A stretch of DNA of 63,918 nt from Actinobacteria bacterium OK074 (lineage in GTDB: Bacteria > Actinomycetota > Actinomycetes > Streptomycetales > Streptomycetaceae), in assembly GCA_001298575.1 (NCBI GenBank), contig LJCV01000265.1, positions 1 to 63,918 of the forward strand, read 5' to 3'. Positions 25,565 to 34,422 of this stretch are shown here, piece by piece. The translations under genes were made by a program, and so were the position numbers. The notes below the pieces were generated by a model that worked only from the letters and a program-made list of their open reading frames with translations, was not told where the DNA came from and did no database searches. Every line of letters starts with the position of its first letter. Position 1 is the first letter of the stretch.

Positions 25565-26079
25565 GCAGGTTGCGCTGGCTGACCGCGGGGGAGTCCCATG
25601 GCCCCGCACTCGTGGCGACGCTGGAGGGTCTTCCCGCCGGTGTGCCGATCACCACGGAGATGGTGGCCGATCACCTGGCGCGGCGGCGGCTCGGTTATGG
25701 GCGTGGTGCCCGGATGAAGTTCGAGCGGGACGAGGTCACCTTCCTGGGCGGGGTCCGGCACGGTCTGACGCTGGGTTCCCCGGTGGCGGTCATGGTGGGC
25801 AACACCGAGTGGCCGAAGTGGGAGCAGGTCATGGCCGCCGACCCGGTCGACGAGGACATCCTCGCCGGGCTGGCCCGCAACGCCCCGCTGACCCGCCCCC
25901 GCCCCGGCCACGCCGACCTCGCCGGTATGCAGAAGTACGGGTTCGACGAGGCCCGGCCGATCCTGGAGCGGGCCTCCGCCCGGGAGACGGCCGCCCGGGT
26001 CGCGCTGGGCGGTGTGGTCGAGGTCCTCGCGCGTGGGGCGGGACGGCCCAGTAGCAGGGGGCGCCGGGCAGGGGGGTGA
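25561..26079 (+). pseudogene. aroC: Chorismate synthase, C-terminally truncated
   Basis: The first ~155 residues are a clear chorismate synthase: LRWLTAGESHGPALVATLEG (the HG FMN signature), LARRRLGYGRGARMKFE, and RPRPGHADLAGMQKYGF, ASARETAARVALGGV. Then the sequence changes to Arg/Gly-rich junk and stops at residue 172, whereas the family needs about 390 residues; the second FMN signature and C-terminal half are missing, so it cannot be active. It keeps a ribosome site and a TTGA overlap with the flavin hydroxylase, showing that the full-length gene was once the operon's last member, feeding chorismate to PhzE. Confidence 0.88.
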
Positions 26080-26200
26080 CCGTCCCGGCCGGGGTACGTC
26101 GAGGTGGTCGGCGCCCGGCCCGGTAGCTGGGCTCGTGGGCGTCCCTGGCCGTGTCGGGGGCGTCGACTTCGGCGGCGGTGAGGACGGTGTGCTCGGTGAT

Positions 26201-26558
26201 GCGGATCGGTGTCGTACGGCTTGTCTGCGGGGAGCATCGCGACGCCGGGCTTCAACCAGTTCGCATCCGTGCCGCGGCGGGAGTTGGGCGCTGTGGCGGA
26301 CACAGCAACGTGACCGTAGGCAGCCGCTGTGGAGGTGGCCGTGTTGATGCTGAGCGCGTCGAATGTGTGGTCCATCACCCGGCGGAAGGGCAAGTCCAGT
26401 TGGGCGGGCGGGAGTTCGGCGTCCGTGAAGAAGAACGTGAGCAGCGTCGCCGTGTTCGGCTCGATCATGGCGACGCCCTTCGCGATGCCGACCAAGACCG
26501 CGTCCCCGCAGCGCACGGTGACGTGCTTGGCGCGGGTGTCGGTGGTCATGATGGCCGT
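26201..26558 (-). pseudogene. Ornithine acetyltransferase (ArgJ/Oat2-like) relic
   Basis: The reading frame encodes AIMTTDTRAKHVTV, LVGIAKGVAMIEPNTATLLTFF, LPFRRVMDHTFDALSIN and ATST, matching the autoprocessing region and start of the beta-chain of bifunctional ornithine acetyltransferases; the Thr of the TLL stretch is the expected nucleophile position. About residue 90 it jumps to a degraded DANW...VAM...KPYDTD stretch that corresponds to a downstream DPNWGR...YDTD segment, so an internal part is lost. N-terminal chain, Lys/Glu C-terminal parts and stop are absent. Resembles clavulanate-type Oat2 as much as housekeeping ArgJ. It lies just past the crotonase gene on the same strand. Confidence 0.7.
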
Positions 26559-26574
26559 CGCCGTGGCGGCGGAC

Positions 26575-27345
26575 TCAGTCGCGGCCCAGGGTCCGTCGCA
26601 TCCGCTCCTGCGGCAACCCGCTCTCGAAGCCTGCCCGTTGGGCCGCCCTCGCCGTTCGCTGCACCTCTCTGAGGCCCTCCACGTAACGACGGTTCAAGTG
26701 TTGTTTCGTCGCGCGGAAGGTCGGGGTGTCGTAGGAGGCGAAGCGGGTGGCCAGGTGGAGGGCCGTTGTGGCCAAGTCCTGGTCGGGGACCACGCGTTGG
26801 AGCAGGCCGTCGTGCAACGCGTCCTCCGGTGACCAGGTTTCGCCGGACAGGAGCATTTCCTGCATCACCGTGCGGCCCGCGAAGTGTTCCAGGACGTAGC
26901 CCACCAGCACGGCGGCCAGGCCGAGTTGGAGGTGGGGCATGCGCAGGGAGCAGCTTTCGGAGCCGATGCGGTAGTCGCAGCTGAGGGCGATCAGGACGCC
27001 GATGCCGATGACGTGGCCGTCGAGGGCGACCACCGTCGGCTTGGTCAGCTCCAGGCAGGCGACACACAGGTCCGCGACGGTGTCGTGCCACGCGTCCACC
27101 TCCGCACCGCCGGTGAACCGCTCCAGCTCGTGGAAGTCGCCGCCGACCGTGAAGGACGACCCCTCCTCGGCGCGCAGCACCACCCCTCGGACCGATGCGT
27201 CTGCTTCCAACTGCTTGAGCAGGAGCAGGAGTTCGCGCATTCTCCGGCCGCTCAGCGCGTTCGCATGGTGCGGGCCCGCGAACACCACGACCGCGACCGG
27301 GCCGTGCCGTTCGCAGCGGAAGGTCTCGGCGTCCGGCGCCGGCAT
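26575..27345 (-). CDS. Crotonase-fold protein, CarB/ThnE-like, altered active-site Glu
   Basis: 256 residues of the enoyl-CoA hydratase/isomerase fold: oxyanion-hole stretches SSFTVGGDFHEL near 63 and DGHVIGIGVLIAL near 109. The best detailed resemblance I recall is to carboxymethylproline synthase CarB (SF-GGDF-E, W-D-V-DL, KPT-A-DG-IG-G, MQE, ASY, TK--NR). CarB and hydratases have a catalytic Glu in the MPEL/PE motif (CarB Glu131); here it is MPHLQLG, His in that place. The classic reaction is therefore doubtful. Last intact gene of the arginine-related minus-strand set; 104 bp after the exporter. Confidence 0.85.
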   Translation of the reverse strand: MPAPDAETFRCERHGPVAVVVFAGPHHANALSGRRMRELLLLLKQLEADASVRGVVLRAEEGSSFTVGGDFHELERFTGGAEVDAWHDTVADLCVACLELTKPTVVALDGHVIGIGVLIALSCDYRIGSESCSLRMPHLQLGLAAVLVGYVLEHFAGRTVMQEMLLSGETWSPEDALHDGLLQRVVPDQDLATTALHLATRFASYDTPTFRATKQHLNRRYVEGLREVQRTARAAQRAGFESGLPQERMRRTLGRD

Positions 27346-27449
27346 GCGGACTCCTCGGGGAAGGTCAGGGGAGGGGAGAGGGGAGGGGGCATCAGGTGCC
27401 CCCAGTCGACCGCGGGCGCCACACCGTCAACGGCCGGGCTGCCGTCCCG

Positions 27450-28307
27450 TCAGCTCCACGCCAGCAACAGCACACTGCCCAGCGCCAGTACGACCCCCAC
27501 GTGCTGGATCCTGCGGATGCGCTCCTTGAGCACGAAACGGGCCAGCAGCACCGTACTCACGGGGTAGAGCGAGGCCAGCAGGCCGATGATCGCGAGGCTG
27601 CCGCCCTTGACCGCGACGAGGAACAGGATGCTCGACCCCATGTCGAGGACCCCGGACAGCAGCGCGAGTCGCGCGGAGTGGGACGGCAGGCGCAGGGGGG
27701 TGCGGCGGATCAGGCCCAGTGCCAGCAGCAGGGTCAGTGAGGCGCAGCGGGCCCAAACCAGGGGCCACAGGCCCGCGTTGTCCGAGGTGTGCGCCAACAG
27801 GACGAAGAACAGGCCGAATCCGGCTCCCGCGAGCAGCGCCAGCCCCACGCTGCGGATCATCCGCCGGCGGTCGGCGGCGGAGTCCGGGTCGTCGGCGGAG
27901 TCGCCGCTCAGCGACACCAGCAACACCGAGGCCAGCGCGCACAGTACGCCGACGACCGCGAGTCCGGTGAGGCGGTCCCCGGACAGCACCCCGGCGCCCA
28001 CCGGCAGCGCCGCCGCGGCTGCCGCCGTCGTCGGGGCGACCACGCTCATGACGCCCTGGGCCAGCGCGCGGTACAGCAGGATGGCGCCCACGCTGCCGCA
28101 CAGGCCGGCCAGGCCGCCCCAGAAGGCGTCCGACCAGCCGGTGCCGTCGCGGGAGAGCAGCCCGGCGAACACCAGGGCCGTCAGCAGGCCGGCCATGTTC
28201 GACCAGCAGACGACCACCGCCGCGCGGGCGTGCTTGGTGGCCAGGCCGCCGACGAAGTCGGCCGAGCCGAGCACCATCGCGGAGGCGAGCGCCAGGAACA
28301 GATTCAC
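27450..28307 (-). CDS. EamA/DMT-family transporter
   Basis: 285 residues with about ten hydrophobic helices in two EamA halves (roughly 1-135 and 150-285), a charged linker with DSADDPDSAADRRR between them. Members export amino acids and metabolites. The GTG start has GGAG 8 nt upstream. In a set of argH, argG, formyltransferase and crotonase genes it is the likely exporter of the pathway product. Confidence 0.9.
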   Translation of the reverse strand: MNLFLALASAMVLGSADFVGGLATKHARAAVVVCWSNMAGLLTALVFAGLLSRDGTGWSDAFWGGLAGLCGSVGAILLYRALAQGVMSVVAPTTAAAAAALPVGAGVLSGDRLTGLAVVGVLCALASVLLVSLSGDSADDPDSAADRRRMIRSVGLALLAGAGFGLFFVLLAHTSDNAGLWPLVWARCASLTLLLALGLIRRTPLRLPSHSARLALLSGVLDMGSSILFLVAVKGGSLAIIGLLASLYPVSTVLLARFVLKERIRRIQHVGVVLALGSVLLLAWS

Positions 28308-28424
28308 CGAGGAACTCCATGAGGGGGGAGGGGAATTGGGGCGGACGCGGCCGTCGTGGGGGGCCGCCCCGGGTGGGACGAGTCGACCCTACGAGCCGAC
28401 TCGTCCCCTCGTGTGACGCGGTCC

Positions 28425-29372
28425 CTACGGGTGGCTCGTCAGGTAACCGCCCATGGCGCGGAAGAAGTCGACGCCGCGGTGCTCCTCGCCGTCGTCCGTG
28501 CGCAGCCGTGCCACGACCAGGCCGTGCTCCGTGCCGCGCCGCGCCTCCGGTCCGCAGACGACGGCCACGCCCTCGCCCTCCGGCCGGAACACCCGCCCGA
28601 CGGTGCCGCCCAGCCGCAGCTGCGAGACCGACGCGGACAGGATCCGGACGCGCTGTCCGTTGAAGTACGCGAACGCGTTGGGGTACGGATCGACCTGCGC
28701 CCGGACCAGGTTGGCGATGTCCCGGGCGGGCCAGGTCCAGTCGATCCTGCTGTCCTCGACCGACCGCTTGTGGAAGAACGTGGCCTGCGCCGGGTCTTGT
28801 CTGGTCCAGTCCGTACGGCCGGAGCCGATGAGGTCGATCGCCTCCAGCGTGGCCGGTACGAACAGCTCAACCGTCTTGTGGAACAGGTCCGTTACCGTGT
28901 CCTTGTCGCTGACCGGCACCCGCTTCTGCACCACGATGTCACCGAGGTCGAAGTCCTCGTTCATGAAGTGCACGGTGACGCCGACCTCGCGTTCGCCGTT
29001 CACCAGCGCCCAGTTGAGCGGGGCGAAGCCGCCGTAGCGGGGCAGCAGCGCGTCGTGGATGTTGATCGCGCCGTGCGTGGCGAGGCCGTAGATGTGCGGG
29101 GCGACCCAGGTGCGCCAGTCCGAGGAGACCAGCAGGTCGGGCTTCAACTCCCGCAGCAGCGCGGCGACTTCCTCGTCGTTGGCGTACTTGCGCTCCAGGA
29201 CGGGGATGCCGTGCTGCTCGGCGAGAGTGGCGACGGAGTCGTTCCAGATCGTCTCGTAGAGGTGGTTGCTCGTCGGGTGGGTGATGACGAGCGGCAGTTC
29301 GTGTTCGGACTTCAGCAGGGCTTCGAGGACGCGGTGGCCCCAGGTCTGGTAGCCCATGAAGACGATGCGCAT
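28425..29372 (-). CDS. Formyltransferase, methionyl-tRNA formyltransferase-like
   Basis: 315 residues. N-terminal formyltransferase domain (about 1-185) with catalytic triad Asn104, His106, Asp145 inside INIHDALLPRYGGFAP and DFDLGDI, and a C-terminal OB-like domain (about 205-300). The usual HxSLLPRYRG is HDALLPRYGG. It differs enough from housekeeping Fmt to suggest N10-formyl-THF-dependent formylation of a small amine, as in siderophore formyltransferases (CchA) or ArnA. ATG start with AAGG upstream. The 113 bp between it and argG hold GC-rich degenerate repeats built on GTCGTTCC. Confidence 0.85.
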   Translation of the reverse strand: MRIVFMGYQTWGHRVLEALLKSEHELPLVITHPTSNHLYETIWNDSVATLAEQHGIPVLERKYANDEEVAALLRELKPDLLVSSDWRTWVAPHIYGLATHGAINIHDALLPRYGGFAPLNWALVNGEREVGVTVHFMNEDFDLGDIVVQKRVPVSDKDTVTDLFHKTVELFVPATLEAIDLIGSGRTDWTRQDPAQATFFHKRSVEDSRIDWTWPARDIANLVRAQVDPYPNAFAYFNGQRVRILSASVSQLRLGGTVGRVFRPEGEGVAVVCGPEARRGTEHGLVVARLRTDDGEEHRGVDFFRAMGGYLTSHP

Positions 29373-29485
29373 GTGTTCGGGCCGTACCTTTCCGTTGTCG
29401 TTTCCCTCGGCGTTCTGGTCGTCGTTCCGGCCGGCGTTCTGGCGGTCGTTCCAGGACGTCGTTCCGGTCGTCGTTTCCGTCGGCG

Positions 29486-30658
<1,173 letters not shown>

Positions 30659-30755
30659 GGGATCTCCGGGTGGTGTGGCGGCGAGCGGGTGCCGGTCAGT
30701 GGGTCGGACGGTCGATCGGACGGCCGGATCGGGGAGAGCCGAACTGGCCCTGGGA

Positions 30756-32297
30756 TCAGTGCTGTTCGGGAGCGGGCAGGTCGGCCGTGGCCGTGTCCAG
30801 GACCTTGGCGAAGTCCGCCCCGTCGGCGATCTCGCGGGCCGCGCGCAGGGTCACGGAGTGCGCGGTGTCGAGCTGCTGCCGCGTCCGCTCCAGCCAGCCC
30901 GCGTGCCCCTGCGCGGCCTGGCGCAGTTCGGCGCGCACGGCCTCCACGCTCTGCGGGGAGGTGCCGCCGGGGCTGGTGTAGCTGGTGACCGCGGTGCGCG
31001 GCGCGAAGATGTGCGCGAGCACCGACTCCTGGACCGGGTGGCCCAGTTCTCCGAGGATCTCGGCGCTCGCGGCGGTGTCGCGCAGGGTCGCGCCGCGCTT
31101 GAGCAGCGCGCCGACGAGCGAGCCGGTGACGTGGTGCGCCTCGCGGAACGGCAGACCGTGGTCGGAGACCAGGTGGTTGGCGAGTTCGGTCGCGGTGGAG
31201 AAGTTGTCCCAGCAGAGGTCCTCGCCGCGCTCGCTGTTGAAGCGCAGCCCCGCGGTCTGCCCGGCGACGATGTGCAGGGTGGAGAGGTAGGTGTCGATCG
31301 CGTTCCAGAGGTAGGGCTTGTCGTCCTGGAGGTCGCAGCTGTAGCCGAGGGTCACGCCCTTTGCCATGGTGAGGAGTTGGACCAGCGTGCCCGCGGTGCG
31401 GCCCGCCCGGCCGCGGGTGAGTTCCGCGACGACCGGGTTCTTCTTCTGCGGCATGATCGAACTGCCGGTGGCGTACGCGTCCGGCACCTCGACGAGGCTG
31501 TACTCGTGCCCGCTCCACAGCACGATCTCCTCCGCCATGCGGGAGAGGTTGTTGCCGCCGATCGCGAACGCCGCCGCGCTCTCGATCAGGTAGTCGCGGG
31601 CGCTGGTGGCGTCCAGCGCGTGGCTCAACACCGCGCCGAAGCCGAGCAGTTGGGCGGTGAGTTCGCGGTCCAGCGGGAAGGACGTGCCGGCCAGCGCGCA
31701 GGCGCCGAGCGCCGACTCGTCGGTGCGGTCGAAGGCACCGCGCAGCCGCCGTACGTCGCGCAGCAGCATGCTGGCGTGCGCGGTCTTCCAGAAGCCGACG
31801 GAGACCGGCTGGGCGGCCTGGCTGTGCGTGTAGCCCGGCAGGATCGCGAGCAGGTCCTCGTCGGGGAAGGACAGCAGCACGTCGATCAGCGTCAGGTTCG
31901 CTTCCACCGCGGCGAGTTGGACGCGGCGCAGGTACATGCGGGCGTCCGTGGACACCTGGTCGTTGCGGGAGCGCGCGGTGTGCATGTGACCGCCGACCTC
32001 GCGGCCGAGGTCCTCGATGACCATCTGCTCGATGTTGAAGTGCACGTCTTCGAGTTCGGGCCGCAGCTTCAGTTCGCCGCGCTCGTGCCGCTCCCACAGC
32101 CCGAGCAGCGAACCGAGGATGGCCCGCGCGTTGTCGGCGGGGATGATGCCTTCGCGGCCCAGCATCAGGACGTGGGCGATGTCCTGCCACAGGTCGGCGA
32201 AGACGAGGCGTACGTCGACGTCGGTGGTGAGCGTGTAGTCGAGCACATCGGTGGTGATGTCCTCCTCGAACCGGCCGCCCCACAACTTGTCAGTCAC
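30756..32297 (-). CDS. argH: Argininosuccinate lyase
   Basis: 513 residues of the fumarase/aspartase superfamily. WGGRFEE at the N-terminus, HMHTARSRNDQVSTD near 100, YTHSQAAQPV near 152 and the GSSIMPQKKNPVVAE signature near 275 carry the catalytic Ser loop. The C-terminus (SYTSPGGTSPQSVE) is extended relative to the usual 460-475 residues. It releases arginine and fumarate from argininosuccinate. GTG start has AAGGA 6-7 nt upstream. First gene of the minus-strand set, with its promoter in the 526-bp region upstream. Confidence 0.95.
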   Translation of the reverse strand: MTDKLWGGRFEEDITTDVLDYTLTTDVDVRLVFADLWQDIAHVLMLGREGIIPADNARAILGSLLGLWERHERGELKLRPELEDVHFNIEQMVIEDLGREVGGHMHTARSRNDQVSTDARMYLRRVQLAAVEANLTLIDVLLSFPDEDLLAILPGYTHSQAAQPVSVGFWKTAHASMLLRDVRRLRGAFDRTDESALGACALAGTSFPLDRELTAQLLGFGAVLSHALDATSARDYLIESAAAFAIGGNNLSRMAEEIVLWSGHEYSLVEVPDAYATGSSIMPQKKNPVVAELTRGRAGRTAGTLVQLLTMAKGVTLGYSCDLQDDKPYLWNAIDTYLSTLHIVAGQTAGLRFNSERGEDLCWDNFSTATELANHLVSDHGLPFREAHHVTGSLVGALLKRGATLRDTAASAEILGELGHPVQESVLAHIFAPRTAVTSYTSPGGTSPQSVEAVRAELRQAAQGHAGWLERTRQQLDTAHSVTLRAAREIADGADFAKVLDTATADLPAPEQH

Positions 32298-32823
32298 TGT
32301 TGGTCCTTTGCACGAGGAACTTGAGGGAACTTGAGGGAAAGGGAACATGAACGAAAGTCGGGCCGTTCCTGGCAGCGCGCCGGAGGGATGCCCGGGTCCG
32401 GGTCGTGTCGGGTTTCGTGGTCCTACGGCGACGTCGGGTCGCACGGCGGCGTCCGGCCGTACAGCGACAGCGGGTGTCGTACGGCGACGCCCCCTCCCCG
32501 GCGGCTGCACCGATCCTCCGAGGGGGCGGTGAGGGGTGTCCACAGCGGTCCACTGGCCGTGACCTGCCGTGTCCGGCAACGGACAGGGGTGTCCCCTTCG
32601 GACACGAGGCCGCCGGGAGGCGCGCCAACAGGGCCACACACGCCCCCAGTTGCACAGCCGCCACTTTTGCTCAATTTACTAACTGGGCGTCACCGCTTGG
32701 CCACAAAGTGCCATGGCCCATCCCGGACGCCTCCGGTTCCTTTCGTCGCCGACGGCGCTTCGACAGCATCGGAGACGACCGGGACGGGAACCCGGTGCAG
32801 CGAATTCACAAGGGGGAAAACCG
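32298..32823. other. 526-bp intergenic region with degenerate GC-rich repeats
   Basis: Divergent promoter region between argH and the small peptide gene. At 32418-32490 there are four degenerate 18-20 bp units built on CGTACGGCGACG. Further on are a hairpin GTGTCC-CCTTC-GGACAC near 32591 and a more AT-rich stretch (TTTTGCTCAATTTACTAACT, about 32665-32684) that may be part of a promoter. I see no ArgR-box and no gene. Confidence 0.5.
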
Positions 32824-32949
32824 ATGGACGTCCAGAGCGCCCGAGCCGAACGAAGCCGTTTCTCAACGGTGTTGACGGGAACCGCTCTGCTCGCAGTACC
32901 GGCCGGCACCGCCGTGTCGGCCGCCTCGGACGACCTCGCCTGGGGATAA
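32824..32949 (+). CDS. Small secreted peptide precursor ending in DDLAWG
   Basis: 41 residues: a basic N-terminal part (to about residue 13), a hydrophobic core FSTVLTGTALLAVPAGTAV (about 14-32) and a signal-peptidase-I-like site VSA|A, leaving a short acidic-aromatic end ASDDLAWG. The ribosome site AAGGGGGAAAA is strong, at the right distance, which is the main support for a real gene of this size. It precedes a TrmB/LuxR-type regulator by 173 bp in the same direction. A signalling-peptide role is inferred. It is too short to assign to a family. Confidence 0.65.
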   Translation: MDVQSARAERSRFSTVLTGTALLAVPAGTAVSAASDDLAWG

Positions 32950-33122
32950 CCCCAGACAACCCGACCCCACCGGGTGACCCCGATCACCCCACCGCCGACT
33001 CCGAGCGGGCCATCACAGCAGGTGGTGGCCCGTTCCGGCGCGCCCGCCGGACCGTACTCCGCCCGGCGCCCCAGCGCGTGACCATGCGAAAATACGCATA
33101 GTCATTCTAGGGGGAATTATTC

Positions 33123-34133
33123 GTGCGCCAGCCACTGTCCGACCAGGCCCACATGTTCCTGCGGCTGATGCTCGCCGACCCGTCCATCACCCGTGACGCC
33201 GCCCGCCGCACGACCGGAATGTCCGAGCAAGAGCTGTCCGAGGCAATGGAGTTACTGACCGACGCCGGGATGGTGCCCAGGCTCGCGGGCCGCGGCGACG
33301 TCGTCACCCTCACCCCCGACGCGATCCTCGCCCGGCTGATCGCCCTCCAGGAGGACGAGACCCGCGAGCGCCTCGCGGAACTCGAACGAACGCGCGCGAC
33401 CCTGGCCGTACTCAGCGAGTCCCTGCTCCGGCTGCGGGCGGAGAACGACCGCGTGTCGAGCACGACCCGGCTGGTCGGACGGCACGAGGTCTCGGTCGCC
33501 CTGGAGGGGGCCGCCACCCAGGCCCGCCAGGAAGTGCTGAGCATGCACCCCGGGTCGCCGCTGCCGCCCGACATGCTCAAGGACAGCATGAAACGGAACC
33601 GGGGCGTCATCGAGCGCGGCATCGGCATGCGCTCCATCCACCTCAGCACGATGCTCAAAGTGCCGCACGGCCGCGCCCACTTGGAAGAACTCCAGGACGC
33701 GGGCGCCGAGGTCCGGGTGGCGTCGGTGCTGCCGTTCCGGCTCATCATGATCGACCGCGTGGTGGCCTACGTCCCGGCGGGCCCCACCGACCCGGACACC
33801 GAACCCAAGCCGGACGACATCGCGGCGCTCGAAGTCCGCGACCCCCACATGCTCGACCTCTTCCTCAAGGTCTTCGAGTTCTGCTGGGTGCACGGCGCCA
33901 CCGCCTCGGCCACCGCCTCTCCCAACACCGAGTCCGCCGAACTCGACAACCGCGAATCCTCGCTCCTGCGCATGCTCGGCCAGGGCCTCAAGGACGACGC
34001 CATCGCCCGCTCCCTCGGCATCTCCTCCCGCACCCTCCGCCGCATGATGACGGACCTGATGCGCAAACTGGAGGCGGACTCCCGCTTCCAGGCGGGCGCG
34101 CACGCGGTGGCCCGGGGCTGGCTGGAAATCTGA
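33123..34133 (+). CDS. TrmB-like/LuxR-type transcriptional regulator
   Basis: 336 residues. An N-terminal winged helix (about 1-65, TrmB-like), a helical linker rich in RLAELERTRATL (about 75-105), a TrmB/PLD-like sensor domain (about 110-250) and a C-terminal LuxR helix-turn-helix (about 272-330; LGQGLKDDAIARSLGISSRTLRRMM). No receiver Asp is present, so it probably senses a ligand rather than a phosphate. GTG start follows GGGGAA. The small peptide gene upstream is its likely partner. Confidence 0.9.
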   Translation: MRQPLSDQAHMFLRLMLADPSITRDAARRTTGMSEQELSEAMELLTDAGMVPRLAGRGDVVTLTPDAILARLIALQEDETRERLAELERTRATLAVLSESLLRLRAENDRVSSTTRLVGRHEVSVALEGAATQARQEVLSMHPGSPLPPDMLKDSMKRNRGVIERGIGMRSIHLSTMLKVPHGRAHLEELQDAGAEVRVASVLPFRLIMIDRVVAYVPAGPTDPDTEPKPDDIAALEVRDPHMLDLFLKVFEFCWVHGATASATASPNTESAELDNRESSLLRMLGQGLKDDAIARSLGISSRTLRRMMTDLMRKLEADSRFQAGAHAVARGWLEI

Positions 34134-34356
34134 CGCCCATGACGACCAGGACAGCCAAGTAGCCGATTCTGGCGACGCGTTGGGCAGCAGCTCCGTAGCC
34201 CCGACCGCACGGCCGACGAGCGCCTCGCCGTAACCCCGCATCCGCCCACCCGCCCTCCGCCGTCCTCCCTCATCACCTTGCACCGCCTCCCAGTCTCGCG
34301 GCCGGCCCCTGCCGCTCCGCCCCTTCGGGGCTGGCCGCCGGGGGCCACGACCGCAC

Positions 34357-34393
34357 ACGGCCATACCGGATACGGCCACACCGGATACGGCCC
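34357..34393. repeat. 15-bp tandem repeat, 2.5 copies
   Basis: Units ACGGCCATACCGGAT, ACGGCCACACCGGAT and ACGGCCC lie head to tail in the 289-bp convergent region between the regulator and the alpha-galactosidase. Nothing else is recognised in that region. Confidence 0.7.
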
Positions 34394-34422
34394 TGGCGTC
34401 GGCCGGGGGGCGCACGCCTGCG

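Noticed and set aside
30659..30755. ArgR-type operator near argG/argH
   Set aside because: No palindromic ARG-box-like AT-rich sequence is visible here or upstream of argH.
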